This document shows, piece after piece, positions 22,672 through 35,472 of a DNA stretch of 64,000 bases. The translations under genes and the position numbers were made by a program. The first letter of the stretch is position 1. Every line of letters begins with the position of its first letter. The stretch lies in assembly GCA_033032865.1 (NCBI GenBank), contig JAWHQI010000065.1:7192001-7256000 (forward strand), read 5' to 3'. Source of the DNA: Dactylorhiza incarnata. Lineage: Eukaryota; Streptophyta; Magnoliopsida; Asparagales; Orchidaceae. The notes beneath the pieces are model-generated. The model did not search any database. It was not told the DNA's origin and saw only the letters and a program-made list of their open reading frames with translations.

Positions 22672-25600
22672 TGTAACATCCCATTTCCTACTAGACCCCC
22701 TAACTCCAATTTAGGGTGAGACAAGTGGTGAGTGTGGTGAGTTTGAGCTAGATTGCAGCCTTAGGACACATAGGGTTAGGTGAACTCACATGTGGTCTAC
22801 TATAAGGCTCAAGTCAACCTAGTCAAACTAGCTCAACAAGAACTCAAACTTGCAAATTGACTCCTCCAATAGATGATAAACACTCCAAGGAATGCAATAG
22901 ACCCAAAAGCCCCATCATGGGGTCACCAATTGACCCAATTTGACCAAAGTCAAACTTGGGTCAACATAGGTCAAATCCTCCCCAATAAGTTCAATTGAAC
23001 CCCAAATCGTGAAATTGAATTCACCCCTAGTCTTAGAACATCATGGGGGACCTAATTGACCCAAAATCCCCATCATGGAGTCATCAATTTGACCAATTTG
23101 ACCAAAGTCAACATTTCCCCAATTTTGGTCAAAATCACACCTTTGGGCCAAATTGGCTCACTTATGTCTTCACCATGACTCAACCAACCTTGGGTGGTGT
23201 CACTGGACTCAATGTCAACACATTGGACCAGTCAACACACCCAATTGACCAAGTCAACCCAAAAGTCAACATAGGGTCAACTTTGCCTAAATTGGGCTTA
23301 ATTGGAATTAATCCAAATTCCAATGGATTAAGGCCCTCACCCAAAGCCTACTCTGAAGCCCATAGGTCCAATGACCAGCCTTGCCCCCCCCATTCCCAAC
23401 ATGCAATGACATGCAAGGTGGTAAAGAGGTCTTTTTCCTCACCTTGGAGAAGAGACAAAGGAAATTTTGGGAGAGGAGGCCATGTGGCCCTCCTCTCCTC
23501 TGCCCAAAGCCCCCACTGACCTCCCCAGTTAATTCCCAGCCAAATTGGTGCTGGAAGGGTGTCATTTGGCAGCAAGGAGGAGCAACCAATACTTGCCGAA
23601 CCATGCCTTAATGGCTGGCATGGTTAGAGCCCTTATCAGCCTCATTTGACCCATCCATTAGCTTCAGAACAGTGAGAGCAGTCGGGATTGTGCCCTGGAG
23701 TGAAGCAAACCGTGGAGAATCGAGATTTCTGGGAGTATCGCCGGAGCTCGCCGCCGCCATGCCGCACCACCACAATACCAGTCGTCAAGCTCGGAATCAA
23801 GTACGATTTCTCCCCCTCTCCCTCTGTGCTAGTCTCTAGAACCCCTTAGGAGAGATATCGGGCTCAATTGAGCCCAATACCATGCGAGATCGAGGGAGAT
23901 TTACCGAGCTCTTCTCCTTGCTCGGGATCGCCGGAGACGGGCTCTCAGGCGGCCGTGTCGCCGTCAATCGATGGCCACCACCTCAACGGTGGTGGTGGAG
24001 GCGGCGGCCGACGGTGGTGGGCCGTGGATGGCCGGGAAATGGAGGAGGGAAGTCACCCAGGCGGGGGAAATCACAGCCTTTGGCTCATCGGGGAAGATGA
24101 AGCAAAACCGTCTGATCTGGATGGTTTGATAGTCGCAGCCCATTTTATTTAAATTAAACATATTTAAATGATTTTGTCACACTATACATAGATTTTGTAA
24201 GCAGAAATTGAAGGCCTTAGAGGCCGAAAATGGAAAAATTTCTAGAGACAACTATTGTAGACCTTGATGTCTACTTTTATTAGAAACTAAAATCAGACCA
24301 TTTGGATCTCTACAGGACTCACAGCACTCACTTTAGTGAGACTGGTCAAAATAGAATTCTGATATTAAAATATGTATATCTCCCTAATGATAGATCTGAT
24401 GGACTTGCCATTTAGGCCATGCATGCATGAACCCTATACCTAGCTTAGGTTTAAATATCAGATTTTTGGGAGATAATTTTTCTATAGTTTTGTTCAAAAC
24501 CTAGAAAATTAAATAAATGAGATATTTGGAGTTATTTAACTCTTAATGATCCCAAATTTTGGTGAGGGATTCTTTAGGACACATTTGATCACTGGTTAAA
24601 ATTTCATTACATGTGCATGAGTATATTTCTCTGAACTTCAAAATGAAGTTTGGGTCTTAAGAGAAAAATTGGGGTGCTAATAGTCAATTTGGGCTTTTGA
24701 GCTTTTTGATGGAATTGAAGGTGGGAATCACATTGCATGCCTCTGAAACCTTGGGGTTAGTGTATGCCATGAGGATATACATCATTGGCATAAGTTTCAT
24801 GATTTTTGGAAGTTATTTTCCTAAAGTTTTTAATTAAATGAAAATTGTCACACTTTTAAATTAATGAAATAATTTGAATCACAAACTTAGGGATAAATCC
24901 AAAACTCTGGGAAATGGATCTTTGACTGGAAAGGCACATTTAGGAATTTTGTTGGAATTTTTGGACCTCATTTATTTCTCTGAATTTGATTTATTTGGTT
25001 AGGTCAAATTTATTCAAAAATGACATTTAGGTTTGATATGCAGTTGGAGAATTATGAAATTATTGTAGTAGGTTTCTTGGGTGATCCTATAGCTCTGTAA
25101 ATTTTACCATAATTTGTAGATGAATTTTTGTGGTAATTATCAATTTATTGAGGAAAAACCCCCTTTTGTAATTAATTAATTTAATGGGGTACAATAGTTT
25201 GTAAAATTCTAAATCTCTGGATATAGTGATATTTTTAAGTTTTGGATCCCTGGTAATTTTCCCAGATTTTATTGATGTCATAATCTACTACTTGATGTGT
25301 AAATCCCTATTTGCACCCCATTTATGTTAAATAGAAATTATAGTCAAATATTCCTGTTAAAAAGGTGAAACTTAGGATTTGGTGTTTTTAGACCAGCAAT
25401 ATGCCATGGTAATTTTTCCAGAATTTATTGAGGTCATAATCTACTACTTGATGTGTAAATCCCTATTTGCACCCCATTTATGTTAAATAGAAATTATGGT
25501 CAAATATTCCTGTTAAAAATGTGAAACTTAGGATTTGGTGTTTTTAGACCAGCAATATGCCATGGTTTTTTTCCCAGAATTCATTGAGGTCATAATCTAC

Positions 25601-26350
25601 TACTTGATGTGTAAATCCCTATTTGCACCCCTTTAAAGATAAATAGAAATTGTGGGTTTAAAATATTTGGAAAAATATGATCTTCTGGAAATAGTGTTTT
25701 TGTGTTCATATGAAGCTACTGTAATTTTTTCAGAATTTTAGGAAGTAAAAATCTTGTACTTGATGTGTAAAATTATTTTTCCATTCATTCATTGAAAATT
25801 AGGGATCATGGTTATTTAATTGCTGGAAAAATATGAAATATTGGAAATCTTGTTATCATGTCACATTTCATCTCTGGAAGGATATTTAACAAGTTTGAAT
25901 TCACTAGCATGATACATCCTTCACATTTTAGATTCAGATTAGTAATTAGTGAATTTTTATAGAGGGCAAAAATTATATGAAACATGCTTGGATTTTGATC
26001 ATCCCTTATTTTATCCACTATGAACCTATGATAAAAATTAGAAGTCATTTGGAAGTAATTTGACCAAGGTTCCATCACAGGAATCTAAGTTAGTTATATG
26101 TCGTGGTCTGCGGATAGTAAAAACTCATTATGATGATTAGGTCAATAGAATCACAAAGGAAATCGATGAGAATTGGATTATAACAAGAGATGAGTATAGA
26201 CCACTTAGAGGACTAAGAGTCATTAGAGTTGAGTCCAAAAGAACGATTGCTTAGGAGCGGGATGAAACATAAGGCGTGAAAACACTTAAGATATAAAGAG
26301 TAATGAGAGGGTGGAATGTTAGGTCATGGTAGTCACCAAGAATGTTAATT

Positions 26351-26449
26351 GTCCTGGAAAGGGGTTGGGCATCATCCCATCACATACCCTAGTACCTTGC
26401 GAACCCTTCATCGGGTAGCCCTCGGGAAGTCCAGGATCCACCATAAACT
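26351..26449 (+). other. Motif X, first copy in C LTR
   Basis: gtcctggaaagg, tcatcccatcaca, cctagtaccttgcgaaccc, ttcatcgggtagccctcggg and aagtccaggatccacc. This is the giant-LTR copy closest to the Athila leader version. Confidence 0.8.
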
Positions 26450-26648
26450 TCCTAGTATATTAATAACTAAACAAGGGTAGTTCAAATAGGAGTTTAGACG
26501 ATGAGAGTGCTTGATGAGCTATGGGTAAGGCTGTGCTCGGGATTGACAAAAGATCGTCCTTCCTCTTAGAGGGTCATAAAGCGCTGAGGTTTAATTTAAG
26601 TGGAATAATAAAAGGGTAATCTTATGGGTAGATACCAATAATACTAAA

Positions 26649-26750
26649 TGTCTTGAGAAAGGGAACTTTAGGGTGTCATCCCATTGTAGTTCCTAGTACC
26701 GTAGCGAGCCCCTTACAGGGTAATCCTCGGGGAGTCCAAGATTAACCGTA
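26649..26750 (+). other. Motif X, second copy in C LTR
   Basis: tcttgagaaaggg, tcatcccat, cctagtaccgtagcgagcccc, ttacagggtaatcctcggg and gagtccaagattaacc. It lies 200 bp after the first copy, making C the only LTR here with two. Confidence 0.85.
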
Positions 26751-27406
26751 AACCGTAGGGATAAGATGTTATACAAGAATAATTTAATAACACACTCACC
26801 CACACCCCGTGGTTACGGGAGCTTAGTCGGTTGGTGCTTCGAGCAGTAAGCTCTGTGTTTGTAAGAGCGGATTGATAAGTCAGGTGAGCTTGTGACTCAG
26901 TAGTGTTTGTTGGTACAGACTGGTTGGTCCGGTGAGCCGGTGACTCGGAAGGTTATTAATGACGGGCAGGTTAGCCCGGGGAGCTTATGGCTCGGAGATA
27001 GATAGTAGAACATGTTGCATGTGCACGAAGGTGGTGGGTCTTCGGTATTGGATGGTCGTTCACATCGACGTCAATACATTGACTCGACAAGTGTGGTAAT
27101 TACACTTAGCCATGAAAGTCTGGCGGTCCAGTTAGCAAGAGTACGCAGACGCTCCGCGGTTTTGTGTTGAGGCGTACGATAGGTCTAGGTTAGGTAGTGT
27201 GAATACCAACCTAGAGGTGGGCGAGGCCCAACCCACCGCTTCCGTTTGCCACTACGTGAGTATCCTGGGAGTCTTGCTAGCTCCAAAAAGGGGGAACAAA
27301 AGGTCTATGCGCATAGAGTCGTGGTGAGTGAGTTGCACTTGTATGAACATAGCATAACAGCATACCTTGCATGTCATAGCATGAACATTGCATTTCAACC
27401 CCTACC

Positions 27407-27446
27407 CCTATCGTATAAATTGGTATGGGACTTTTTATACGATAGG
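27407..27446 (+). other. Conserved hairpin of the giant LTR (C)
   Basis: Arms CCTATCGTATAAA (27407-27419) and TTTATACGATAGG (27434-27446) form a perfect 13-bp stem with a 14-nt loop. The top pair is A-T here and in D but G-C in B. Confidence 0.85.
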
Positions 27447-27759
27447 CCCTGCTAAACGACCCCTTGGTCTATAGGTTTGTCTGGGCATTCGAAGATAATG
27501 TACATACAATTATTGAAAAATCAAGCCCTTGTTGTTTTCGAACAATTATATCGTAATCGATATTCATATACCTTGGAAGATAGTTGACACCTAACCGGAG
27601 ATCGTTGAAATTATACCAATGGATTAAGTAAATAAGAGAGTACTTATGACCTTTAGATTCATGGCTTGATGAGCCTGGGAATTGAAAGACAAATGTCATT
27701 ATAACCCCCAAGAATGTTGTATGTTTTGGAGAGTAATATGTGATATTGGGAAATACAAC

Positions 27760-27771
27760 TGGTATCAGAGC
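27760..27771 (+). other. Primer binding site of C (tRNA-iMet)
   Basis: TGGTATCAGAGC, the standard plant initiator-Met primer site, two bases after the LTR end. It is followed by the hairpin TAGTTTG-AGGA-CAAGCTA (27827-27844), which is also found after the B primer site. Confidence 0.85.
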
Positions 27772-28329
27772 ACAAACGATCCAACGAGGAAGAAGTCCCC
27801 AAAAAATGGGACACCCCCGCTCGAGTTAGTTTGAGGACAAGCTAGCAGCGAAAGCAGTGGTGTGCCCATGCGTAAAAATCACACAAAATAGTCCATTAAC
27901 CAATGAGTTAGGCCAACCCAGCTAGGACATCTTTCTAGTTTGACGCACCAAGACGATTTTATAGCGTACACTAATCCAAACCGACCTCGGGTATAAACCA
28001 ATTAAGGCATGATGACACCCAAAGTGACTAGGAGGGGAACCTTATGGGGGCTTATCCTTTTGTTTATTGGGCCAACTTAGTACTGACTTGAGTTTCCCTA
28101 GACCTTATTTAGAAGATGAATCTCAAACTTATAGACCTTGAGGGTTGGTATTTTCAATATTTACTTGGGCAAGATGAGGTTTTGTATGTGTAGACAAGTA
28201 AATAAGAGGATAGCAAAATAACCATTGGGGATATGCATAGAAGTTGCCAAGTTAGCTGCTTGGAATAATTTGTCGCATCATGAAGCTGGTGGATTGGAAT
28301 GAGATTCCTGCACGATAGAACTATAATTG

Positions 28330-28609
28330 GAAATTCTTGAATTCCTGGGCATAAGCCCCTTTTACCCTTTCATTTATTGTACTCATTGATTGGACAGTTT
28401 ACATTTGGATATATATATATACATATGCGTGTGATTGTGGAATTGCGTGCTAGTTTTTCTTCTTATTTCTTGTTGGCCTAGTTGATCGTCCTTGCCGGCA
28501 GGATCGGCGTCTTGCGGAGGTGGCTAACTTGTGTTCTAGCATCTCCGTAAGGCGGCGGTTCTGGGCATAAGATCCAGGAACTCTCCTGGTGCGGGAGAGG
28601 GATCTTACA
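28330..28609 (+). repeat. 3' LTR remnant of C
   Basis: It resumes LTR homology around cctgggcataagcccc...tttattgta and keeps ccggcaggatcggcgtcttg, ggcggttctgggcataaga and the terminal GGGATCTTACA. The U3 part of the 3' LTR is absent. The left border is approximate. Confidence 0.6.
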
Positions 28610-30350
28610 CTATTCCTGGCTTGAAGAGAACCGACTATCTCTGCCACACCAGCTCTAGTGGCTCCCCGGTGTGCTCCTCCTGTCCATTATTTTACAACAT
28701 AATTTTTACCTACGGAATCTTCTTGCGTCGCAAGACTCGCACCGTCGAATCATCTATCCTGATCGGGGTGACCTAGCTACCTTGGTCAATCTATCCTCGA
28801 TCTTCCACTCTAACCTGGGCAGAATCTTATGCCTCTAAAGATTTCTTCACATGTTCAATTTCTTACTCCTTCAGGTATGTCCGAGTAATCACTCATCTCT
28901 ACTCTACAACTTTTTCAGTTCTTACTACTGATGGAGCTAATCAAATCGTCTAGCGTCCCAATCATCCCTAAATTTTAATGGGGGCACTTGTGAACCTTTA
29001 AGAGTACATGTTAAACAACCACAATTAGTATCCATGTTGGTAAGACGACTCCCAATCATTTTCTACGTGGAGTTTGATTCATAAGGTATACGGGTAAAAA
29101 TTTTGAAACCCTAAGGTTTTTCACAAGTCAATTTCATCAAGAAAGTATCTTCACATTTATTTCACCAAATTCCTATCACTTTCACATATGCTAGTCTCGA
29201 TCACTTTCGAGTGGTCCAAGGTAAGATAAACTTAGATTTTTCCTTATCAGTCGACTCAAACACTAGATTCTAAATTCAATAGGTCATCGTCTAAGATCTC
29301 TGGTTATCCGTCATCAAAGCTCCCAAGGTATAAGGGCTATTATTGTAGTTATAATTATCTACCAAGATAGGGCGTGATTTTTAACCATAAGTTGATCACT
29401 TCTGAATGCCCCAAACCACAAGAACTTCCAATATAACTACGACCTGTATGACCTAGTTTTACACCATCTCATCTTTGTCCAAGAGACATCGAATATGATC
29501 AACCTCAAAATCATTATTGTTCACGACACAAAAATTTTCTAACTTAAGACTAAGGGAAATCCAAGTCCGTCATTAATTTGCCCAATAAACAAAAGGTAAG
29601 CCCCAATAAACAAAAGATTAGTCTCTATCTATTTTTGGGCGAAGTATCTTCGATATCATCATGTTATACTCATCCCAAGTATGCAAGCAATTCTTAGGGC
29701 ACACAACCTTAGGCTTGGGGTTCTATCTTGAGGCTAATTGGTATACTCCACACCTTAGGCTCTTCTAGGTACCTTTTACGACAACCTTATCAAGGTCAGT
29801 ATGTCACCCAATCCCAAACGGGTCCCTCCTGAACTTCAATTCTCATCCGACCCTCGGTGTTTGTCATGGTGGTTGTCTTAATGTAATCCTGTCACCGGTA
29901 CAAGGGTTGAATCTACGAGTCTCATACCATTCTGCTTATTTGTCAACTCTCTTTCTCTAGCCTCTTTGGGGTATCCTCGTACCTTCACTAAAGGTTATAC
30001 CTACGGTCTATTTCAGACTAGGTCACGATATAAATTGTTAAGGTAAGTCACGTATCCTAGTGGGTTTGAGTCTAACTCGTTGCCTAAAGGACTAACTAAG
30101 GAAATCTTTGCAGCCGGAGGTGTTCCCTGCTGGGGGCAGGGTTCGCCGGAGGCTTACAAAAGAAAACTTGACACTCGCAGGGGGAAACTGGCCAAGAAGA
30201 TTCAGTTAAAAGTGGACCATTTTCAATGTGATTCTCATATGGGCACACCATTGCTTCCGCTGCTAGTTTGTCCTCAAACTAAGCTCGCGCAGGGTGGCCC
30301 AGGGTTTGTGGACTTCTTTTCTTCGGATCGAGGTTCGCTCTGATACCACT
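28610..30350 (-). other. B interior, primer-site side (non-coding, conserved in D)
   Basis: About 1.7 kb without a plausible gene. Read on the minus strand, it aligns block by block with D 47656-48545: gcgaaccctgcccc...cctccggctgcaaag, ctagtctgaaatagaccg, ggtacgaggatacc, agcagaatggta, gtttgggattgggt, aaggttgtcgta, gtgtgccctaag and ttttgtttattgggc. Conservation of a non-coding interior between separate copies reflects common descent and possibly cis-acting signals. Confidence 0.7.
30337..30348 (-). other. Primer binding site of B (tRNA-iMet)
   Basis: Minus-strand TGGTATCAGAGC, two bases inside the upstream LTR. It fixes the orientation of B. A hairpin TAGTTTG-(AGGA on minus strand)-CAAACTA follows at 30264-30281. 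Confidence 0.9.
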
Positions 30351-31071
30351 TGTAAGACCCCATTTTTTTTCTTTCCAAACACCGGGTCTTAGGCCCAGAA
30401 CTGCCGCTTTGCGGTGACACCTTCACTCGGGAAGGTCGCCACTACAAAACGCCAATCCTGCCGGCCAAATCGATCACAAAGAAAAGTGCATTAAAGAAGA
30501 CAAGTCCACGAAATCGACATGAAAAATATAAGAATGTCCACAAGATATAACTGAATAATAAGATAACAAGGGTTACAATAAATAATAAGAAGGAAGGGCT
30601 CATGCCCAGTACATCATATCCTCACTACAAGATCACTCGCGGAAGCTAACACCTAACCACTCACTGATCCTGAATCTTGTGCTCCTGTACTGCACTGGCC
30701 TGCCTCCGTCTGCACCGGCCTCTGGTGCTGCTCCGTCGCCGTGGTCTCCTAAAATGATAAGGTCCACCGACCGTTAGTCAAAAAGACTAGCCAATCCCCC
30801 ACCCCTCCCCCAGTGACTCCTAGGCACCGAGCGGAAAGGATGAAGCGGAGGACAACAAGGGGTATAATCAAAAAGCAGATGACAGGGGGGTACAGGGAAT
30901 GTCTACACTACACATGTATATATACATAATTGAAGCAGTAAAAGAGCATAGTAAAAGCAGGTAAAGAATATGGAAAGTACAATAGGTAAAGCAGGTACAT
31001 AAAATGAAAGTAACCATTGATTTATAGGAATGCCCACACAAACCTATAGACCAAGGGGTCGTTTAGCAAGG

Positions 31072-31112
31072 CCTATCTTATAAGAAGTCCCATAACCGAC
31101 TTATACGATAGG
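31072..31112 (-). other. Conserved hairpin of the giant LTR (B upstream copy)
   Basis: Arms CCTATCTTATAAG (31072-31084) and CTTATACGATAGG (31100-31112) form a 13-bp stem with one mismatch, at a different position from the mismatch in the other B LTR. Confidence 0.8.
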
Positions 31113-31766
31113 GGTAGGGGTTGAAATGCAATGTTTATGCTATGGCAGGCAAGGTATGCAGTTATGCTATGTTCATACAAGTGCAACTCACCCACTTCGA
31201 CTCTATGCGCATAGACCTTTAGTTCCCCCTTTTTGGAGCTAGCTAGACTCCCAGGATACTCCCGTAGTGGCAAACGGAAGCGGTGGGTTGGGGCTCGCCC
31301 ACCTCTAGGTTGGTATTCACACTACCTAACCTAGACCTATCGTACGCCTCAACGCAAAACCGCGGAGCATCTGCGTACTCTTACTGGCTGGACCACCAGA
31401 CTTTTAAGGCTAAGTGCAAATTCCACACTTGCCGAGTCAACGTATTGACGTCGGTGTGAACGATCGTCCAATACCGAATACCCACCACCTTCATGCACAT
31501 GCAACATGTTCTACTATATCCCGAGCCATAAAATTCCCGGGCTAACCAGCTCAACATCAATAACCTTCTGAGCCACCGGCTCGCAGGACCGACCCGTCCA
31601 TACCAACAAACACTACTGAGTCACAAGCTCACCAGACTAACTAATCCGCTGCTTCAACCACCGAGCCTACCACTCATAAAACCAAACCAACTAACCTCCC
31701 GTAACTACGGGGTGTGGGTGTGTGTATTGTTAAGTTAATCTTGTACATCAACTTATCCCTACAATT

Positions 31767-31871
31767 TATGGTTAATCTTGGACTTCCCGAGGATTACCTT
31801 GTGAGGGGCTCGCTACGGTACTAGGAACCATAATGGGATGAAACCCCAAAGTTCCCTTTCTCAAGACACTT
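31767..31871 (-). other. Motif X in the B upstream LTR
   Basis: Nearly identical to 19044-19148. Substitutions include cctgtgag to ccttgtgag (plus strand). Confidence 0.85.
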
Positions 31872-33764
31872 AGTGTTGTTGGTATCTACCCGTAAGGATA
31901 CCCTCCTCGTCATTACTCTTGGATTAACCCAAAGTGACTTATGACTTCTCAAGACGATCTTTCGTCGACCCCGAGTGCAACTTACCTCTAACTCACCAGG
32001 CACATATTTACTATCTATAATCCTTCTTGTTGACCATCATACCTTCTCAACTAAACTAGGTAAACCACTTACCTCCCATCCCTCCTAAGGATCCACTTGA
32101 TTCTCAAATTTCACAGTTTTACTATTTGCAGACCAAATGAGTTATATGACGCTCACAACTAGAGGTACTCCAAATATTTATCCAACTGACCCAAGCTATT
32201 TACTGGAGGTCTATCATGATATTATAAGACTAATTCCAGAGAATCATATTTTTCCCTAATTAATTAATATTAATTTTAATTTCTCCAAACATTTGCCAAT
32301 TGTGAAATTGAACATGAAGTGTAAGTAAATCTTATGATATGGCTCCCCAAAAATTATGATAACTCTATGGTGACTAAATAACATCAGAAACAGCATATCA
32401 TATTTTTACAGTAAGAAATTTTCCTCTAATTTAATTATTTATCATCTATCCAAAATCATAGTTTTATGAAGGAACTACCAAAAAGATCAACACTAAAATT
32501 ATGGGAAAATTACCAAGCTCTATTATTCATTAGAAAAGGCTACTGACTAAGTTTAAGGATTTAAGGAGATCAGTTTCTTACTTAAATAAATACTTTTAGA
32601 AAACCTCAAATTAGAAAAATTGTGAAGTAGCCTACTTATTTAAGTCTTCAAAAATTCTATAAAAATCTACAGAGGTTCCTAATGTCCAGAAAGGTCCTAT
32701 CACCAATTTTCACAATTTAAAAATGAGTTTGGAACTCTCAAATATTTTTCTTAAGTCTAAATCAAAACAGGTGCCTTGTGAAAGAAGTACTGATTAAATC
32801 ATTTAATAAAATTCACAAAAATTACCAGAGGTCAAAACCATGATTATAAGGGCACCAACAAAGTCTCATCATCATCCAAGACATTTTAAGCATGTAAAAG
32901 TTTCTTACAAGAAGTTTCCCTAGCGGGGTTATGTACTAATTCAAAGGGAATATTGACTCCTAAAATTCTTATAAAATTATCCAGTGCCTATTTACACCCT
33001 ATGAATCTATCCACCAAGTTTCATAACCAACCAGGGACTTTTGACCACATGGCCTTCACAAGGCTCTAAATGCACACCTAGAAATAAAACTAGCATTCTA
33101 GGGTTTATCCACCTCTACACCACCCCAAACCACTCATGGGGATTCTTTAGGTGATCCTAAACCAGTTACCAAGATTTCACTACATGGTGATGAGTTTTGA
33201 CCACCATACCTCAAGGTAAACATCATACCCTAACTTTGACCCTATTTGTCCTAACTTGGGTTTACAAAATACTCAAATAAAATAGTCCCAATTGGGCTGA
33301 TAATTTTACCAAGGTCATACAGCAACCCTAGGGAGCACCCACCAAAATTTGGAGGGCATTGGAGGTCATTTGACCCACTAATTAATTATTAGATGATTTA
33401 TGAAATTATTTCAAAAACCTTAGAAAAAGTTTCTCCTAAAAATCCCATCTTTGGATATGATGTGTGTGTAGGTATAAGTAGACTATGTTTCAAATCTCAA
33501 GTCCATATCATTTCCCAATCAAAAGTTATTCAAGAAAAGGTGACTGTCCTACACTAGGGACCAGCCACACCAAAATGGACCTACAGGGAGCTACAGAACT
33601 CCTTTTGGGGTGAAATTAATTTTAAAACACAGTAGACTCTAAGGCCTACAACTTTGATGTTGACCACTTTTTCATCAGAGGGCCCTAAGTGTTTTTAATA
33701 ATTAAAATAAACTTCAGCATAAAGTGTGACAGAAATTAATATAACATTTAGTTATTAACTGAAA

Positions 33765-34060
33765 CTGCGTTCGACGAAAGATATACAGCGCTCGACGAAT
33801 GTTGAACACCTCCCGTTCGACGAAATATTCGTTCGATGAAATATTTCCTGCGGTCGACTAAATCAGATAACTCTGTGTTCGACTAACTTAATGGATAGGA
33901 GCGCTCGACGAAAACCTTCCGTTCGACTAAATCTTAATATACAGCGCTCGACTAAATTCGAACACCTCCCGTTCGACGAAATCTTCGTTCGATGAAATAT
34001 TTCATTCGACGAACTAGTTCGTTCGACGAACTTCTTGCAGCGCTCGACTAATTAAATGAT
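33765..34060. repeat. TTCGACGAA near-palindrome array in B upstream LTR
   Basis: About 14 units of SGYTCGACKAA. Compared with 20808-21075 it has one extra unit (gttcgatgaaatatt near 33830). Confidence 0.85.
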
Positions 34061-35472
34061 ATAACTTAAACATAATTAAATCGATCTGACGGCTCTCCAT
34101 CATCGTTCCCGATCGTTGGACGGCTCGCGACAGCCCGTCCTGCGACTTTTTGCGGGGTGATTTTCCGGCCACCTACGACTCTTTCCGACCAGCCAATGCC
34201 ACCACCACCTCCGTTGAGGTGGTGGCCGGCGATAGAAGGTGGTTGGCCGGCCGGAGGTGGTCGGATCTAGGTTTTAGAGCAGGGAAAAGAGGGCTCAATC
34301 CGAGCCCTTTGGGAAGCAAAATCCGAGCCCAATTGAGCTCGGATCTAGCCCCAAATCATGATATGATCTAGCACCAAGGGAGGGGTAACAGATCAGACCT
34401 GTGTGGAGTGGTGATTCCTTGTCGTTATCTGATTAGCCATGGCCGACCTCCCTCCTTGAGCTCCTTGCCGATCTGAGCCTCATTTGCACGATTCCTCCAA
34501 GTAAAAGGGGAAAAACACTCCTCTCAGCCCTCTGAAGCTTTTAAAGGGATCAATTAGGAGAGGGGGAGGTTACAGCATTGAAAACCATTAATGGCCATCA
34601 AGCCTAAATTTCGGCCATGGTGAAATCCATTGAATTCAGCCATCTTGAGGGCTGGAAAACCCCTTAAGCTTCTTGTAACAGCCTGAGGAGATGAATGGAG
34701 GGTGAGGGGAAACGAATGAGGGATCAATTTGCCTTCAATGCCATTAATCCTCCTTTAATGGCCATTTTCTCTCTCTTCAAATTGGGGGAAACTCCCAATT
34801 TCTCTCTCCTAGTCACCATTTCCAGAAATTGGATGACTCTTTGAGTAAATCTCAGCCTCCTAGACTAATGGGCTACTCCAATTGGGCCTGGCCCAAGTGG
34901 ATTGGGTCCAATTTGGGCAAACTAGGTTATTTTGACCTAAATTAAGGCAAATTTGACTTTGGTCAAATTAATCAAGTGGGTTGACCCCAAAGGATGGCTT
35001 GGGCTCCATTGGCTTCCCTGAAGGGTTAGGAAGGTATAGGTAGGGTCAATTTGGCAAAGTGAGGGTGAATTGCCCCTTATTAGGGCACTTTGACCAAATT
35101 GAGATTTAGGGTAAATTGGTCAAATTGGAGGCCCCATTATGGGGCTTTTTGGTACATTAGGATTCTAGTACCCATACAAGGGCAGGGGCATGGTCAATTT
35201 GGCATGGTGGAGTCTAATTGACCTTAATTGAGCTAGTTTGACCAATTTAGGGTTAAGGTTGACTTTAGTCAAATTGGCCTCTTAGGTTAACCCCAATGGG
35301 TCACTGGTGCTTCAAGGAGACCTCTGATGGTTTAGGGATGATATTGTGGGGCCAAGGTTCAAGGTGGGGCCCCTAAATCCAATCCTAGGCTTGCTAACTG
35401 GAAATTGCTATTTGCAGACCAAGGTGGTTTTCTCCTTCTCACCTATGTTCACAAGGTCTTGAGCTCTTCCTA

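Larger units (their letters stand above)
22672..27757 (+). repeat. 5' LTR of element C
   Basis: About 5.09 kb. It shares with B and D, in order, the TGTAACATCCC start, a CCACCACC-TCAAC-GGTGGTGG hairpin (23975-23995), two motif X copies, GAGCC..GGCTC mini-hairpins (26830-27000), a CTATGCGCATAG palindrome near 27306, and the long hairpin at 27407. Open frames at 23043-24160 lie inside this LTR and have no counterpart in B or D. Confidence 0.75.
22672..28609 (+). mobile_element. Element C: giant-LTR family member inserted in the B interior, 3' LTR mostly deleted
   Basis: Bounded by CTATT duplications (22667-22671 and 28610-28614). It begins TGTAACATCCC and ends GGGATCTTACA, as the family does. 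A long 5' LTR is followed by a tRNA-iMet primer site (27760-27771), a short interior related to those of B and D, and only a remnant of the 3' LTR (about 28330-28609). The LTR ends do not match: the sequence before the primer site (...gatattgggaaataca) differs from the ggatcttaca end at 28609. The 5' LTR U5 has therefore been rearranged. No coding capacity is recognisable. Confidence 0.75.

Noticed and set aside
23043..24161. Possible host gene (158- and 94-codon frames with Gly/Pro-rich parts)
   Set aside because: The stretch lies within the C LTR; equivalent positions in B and D have no conserved frame.
27469..27711. Small minus-strand frame near the end of the C LTR
   Set aside because: No homology recognised; it lies in the rearranged U5 segment and is probably chance.
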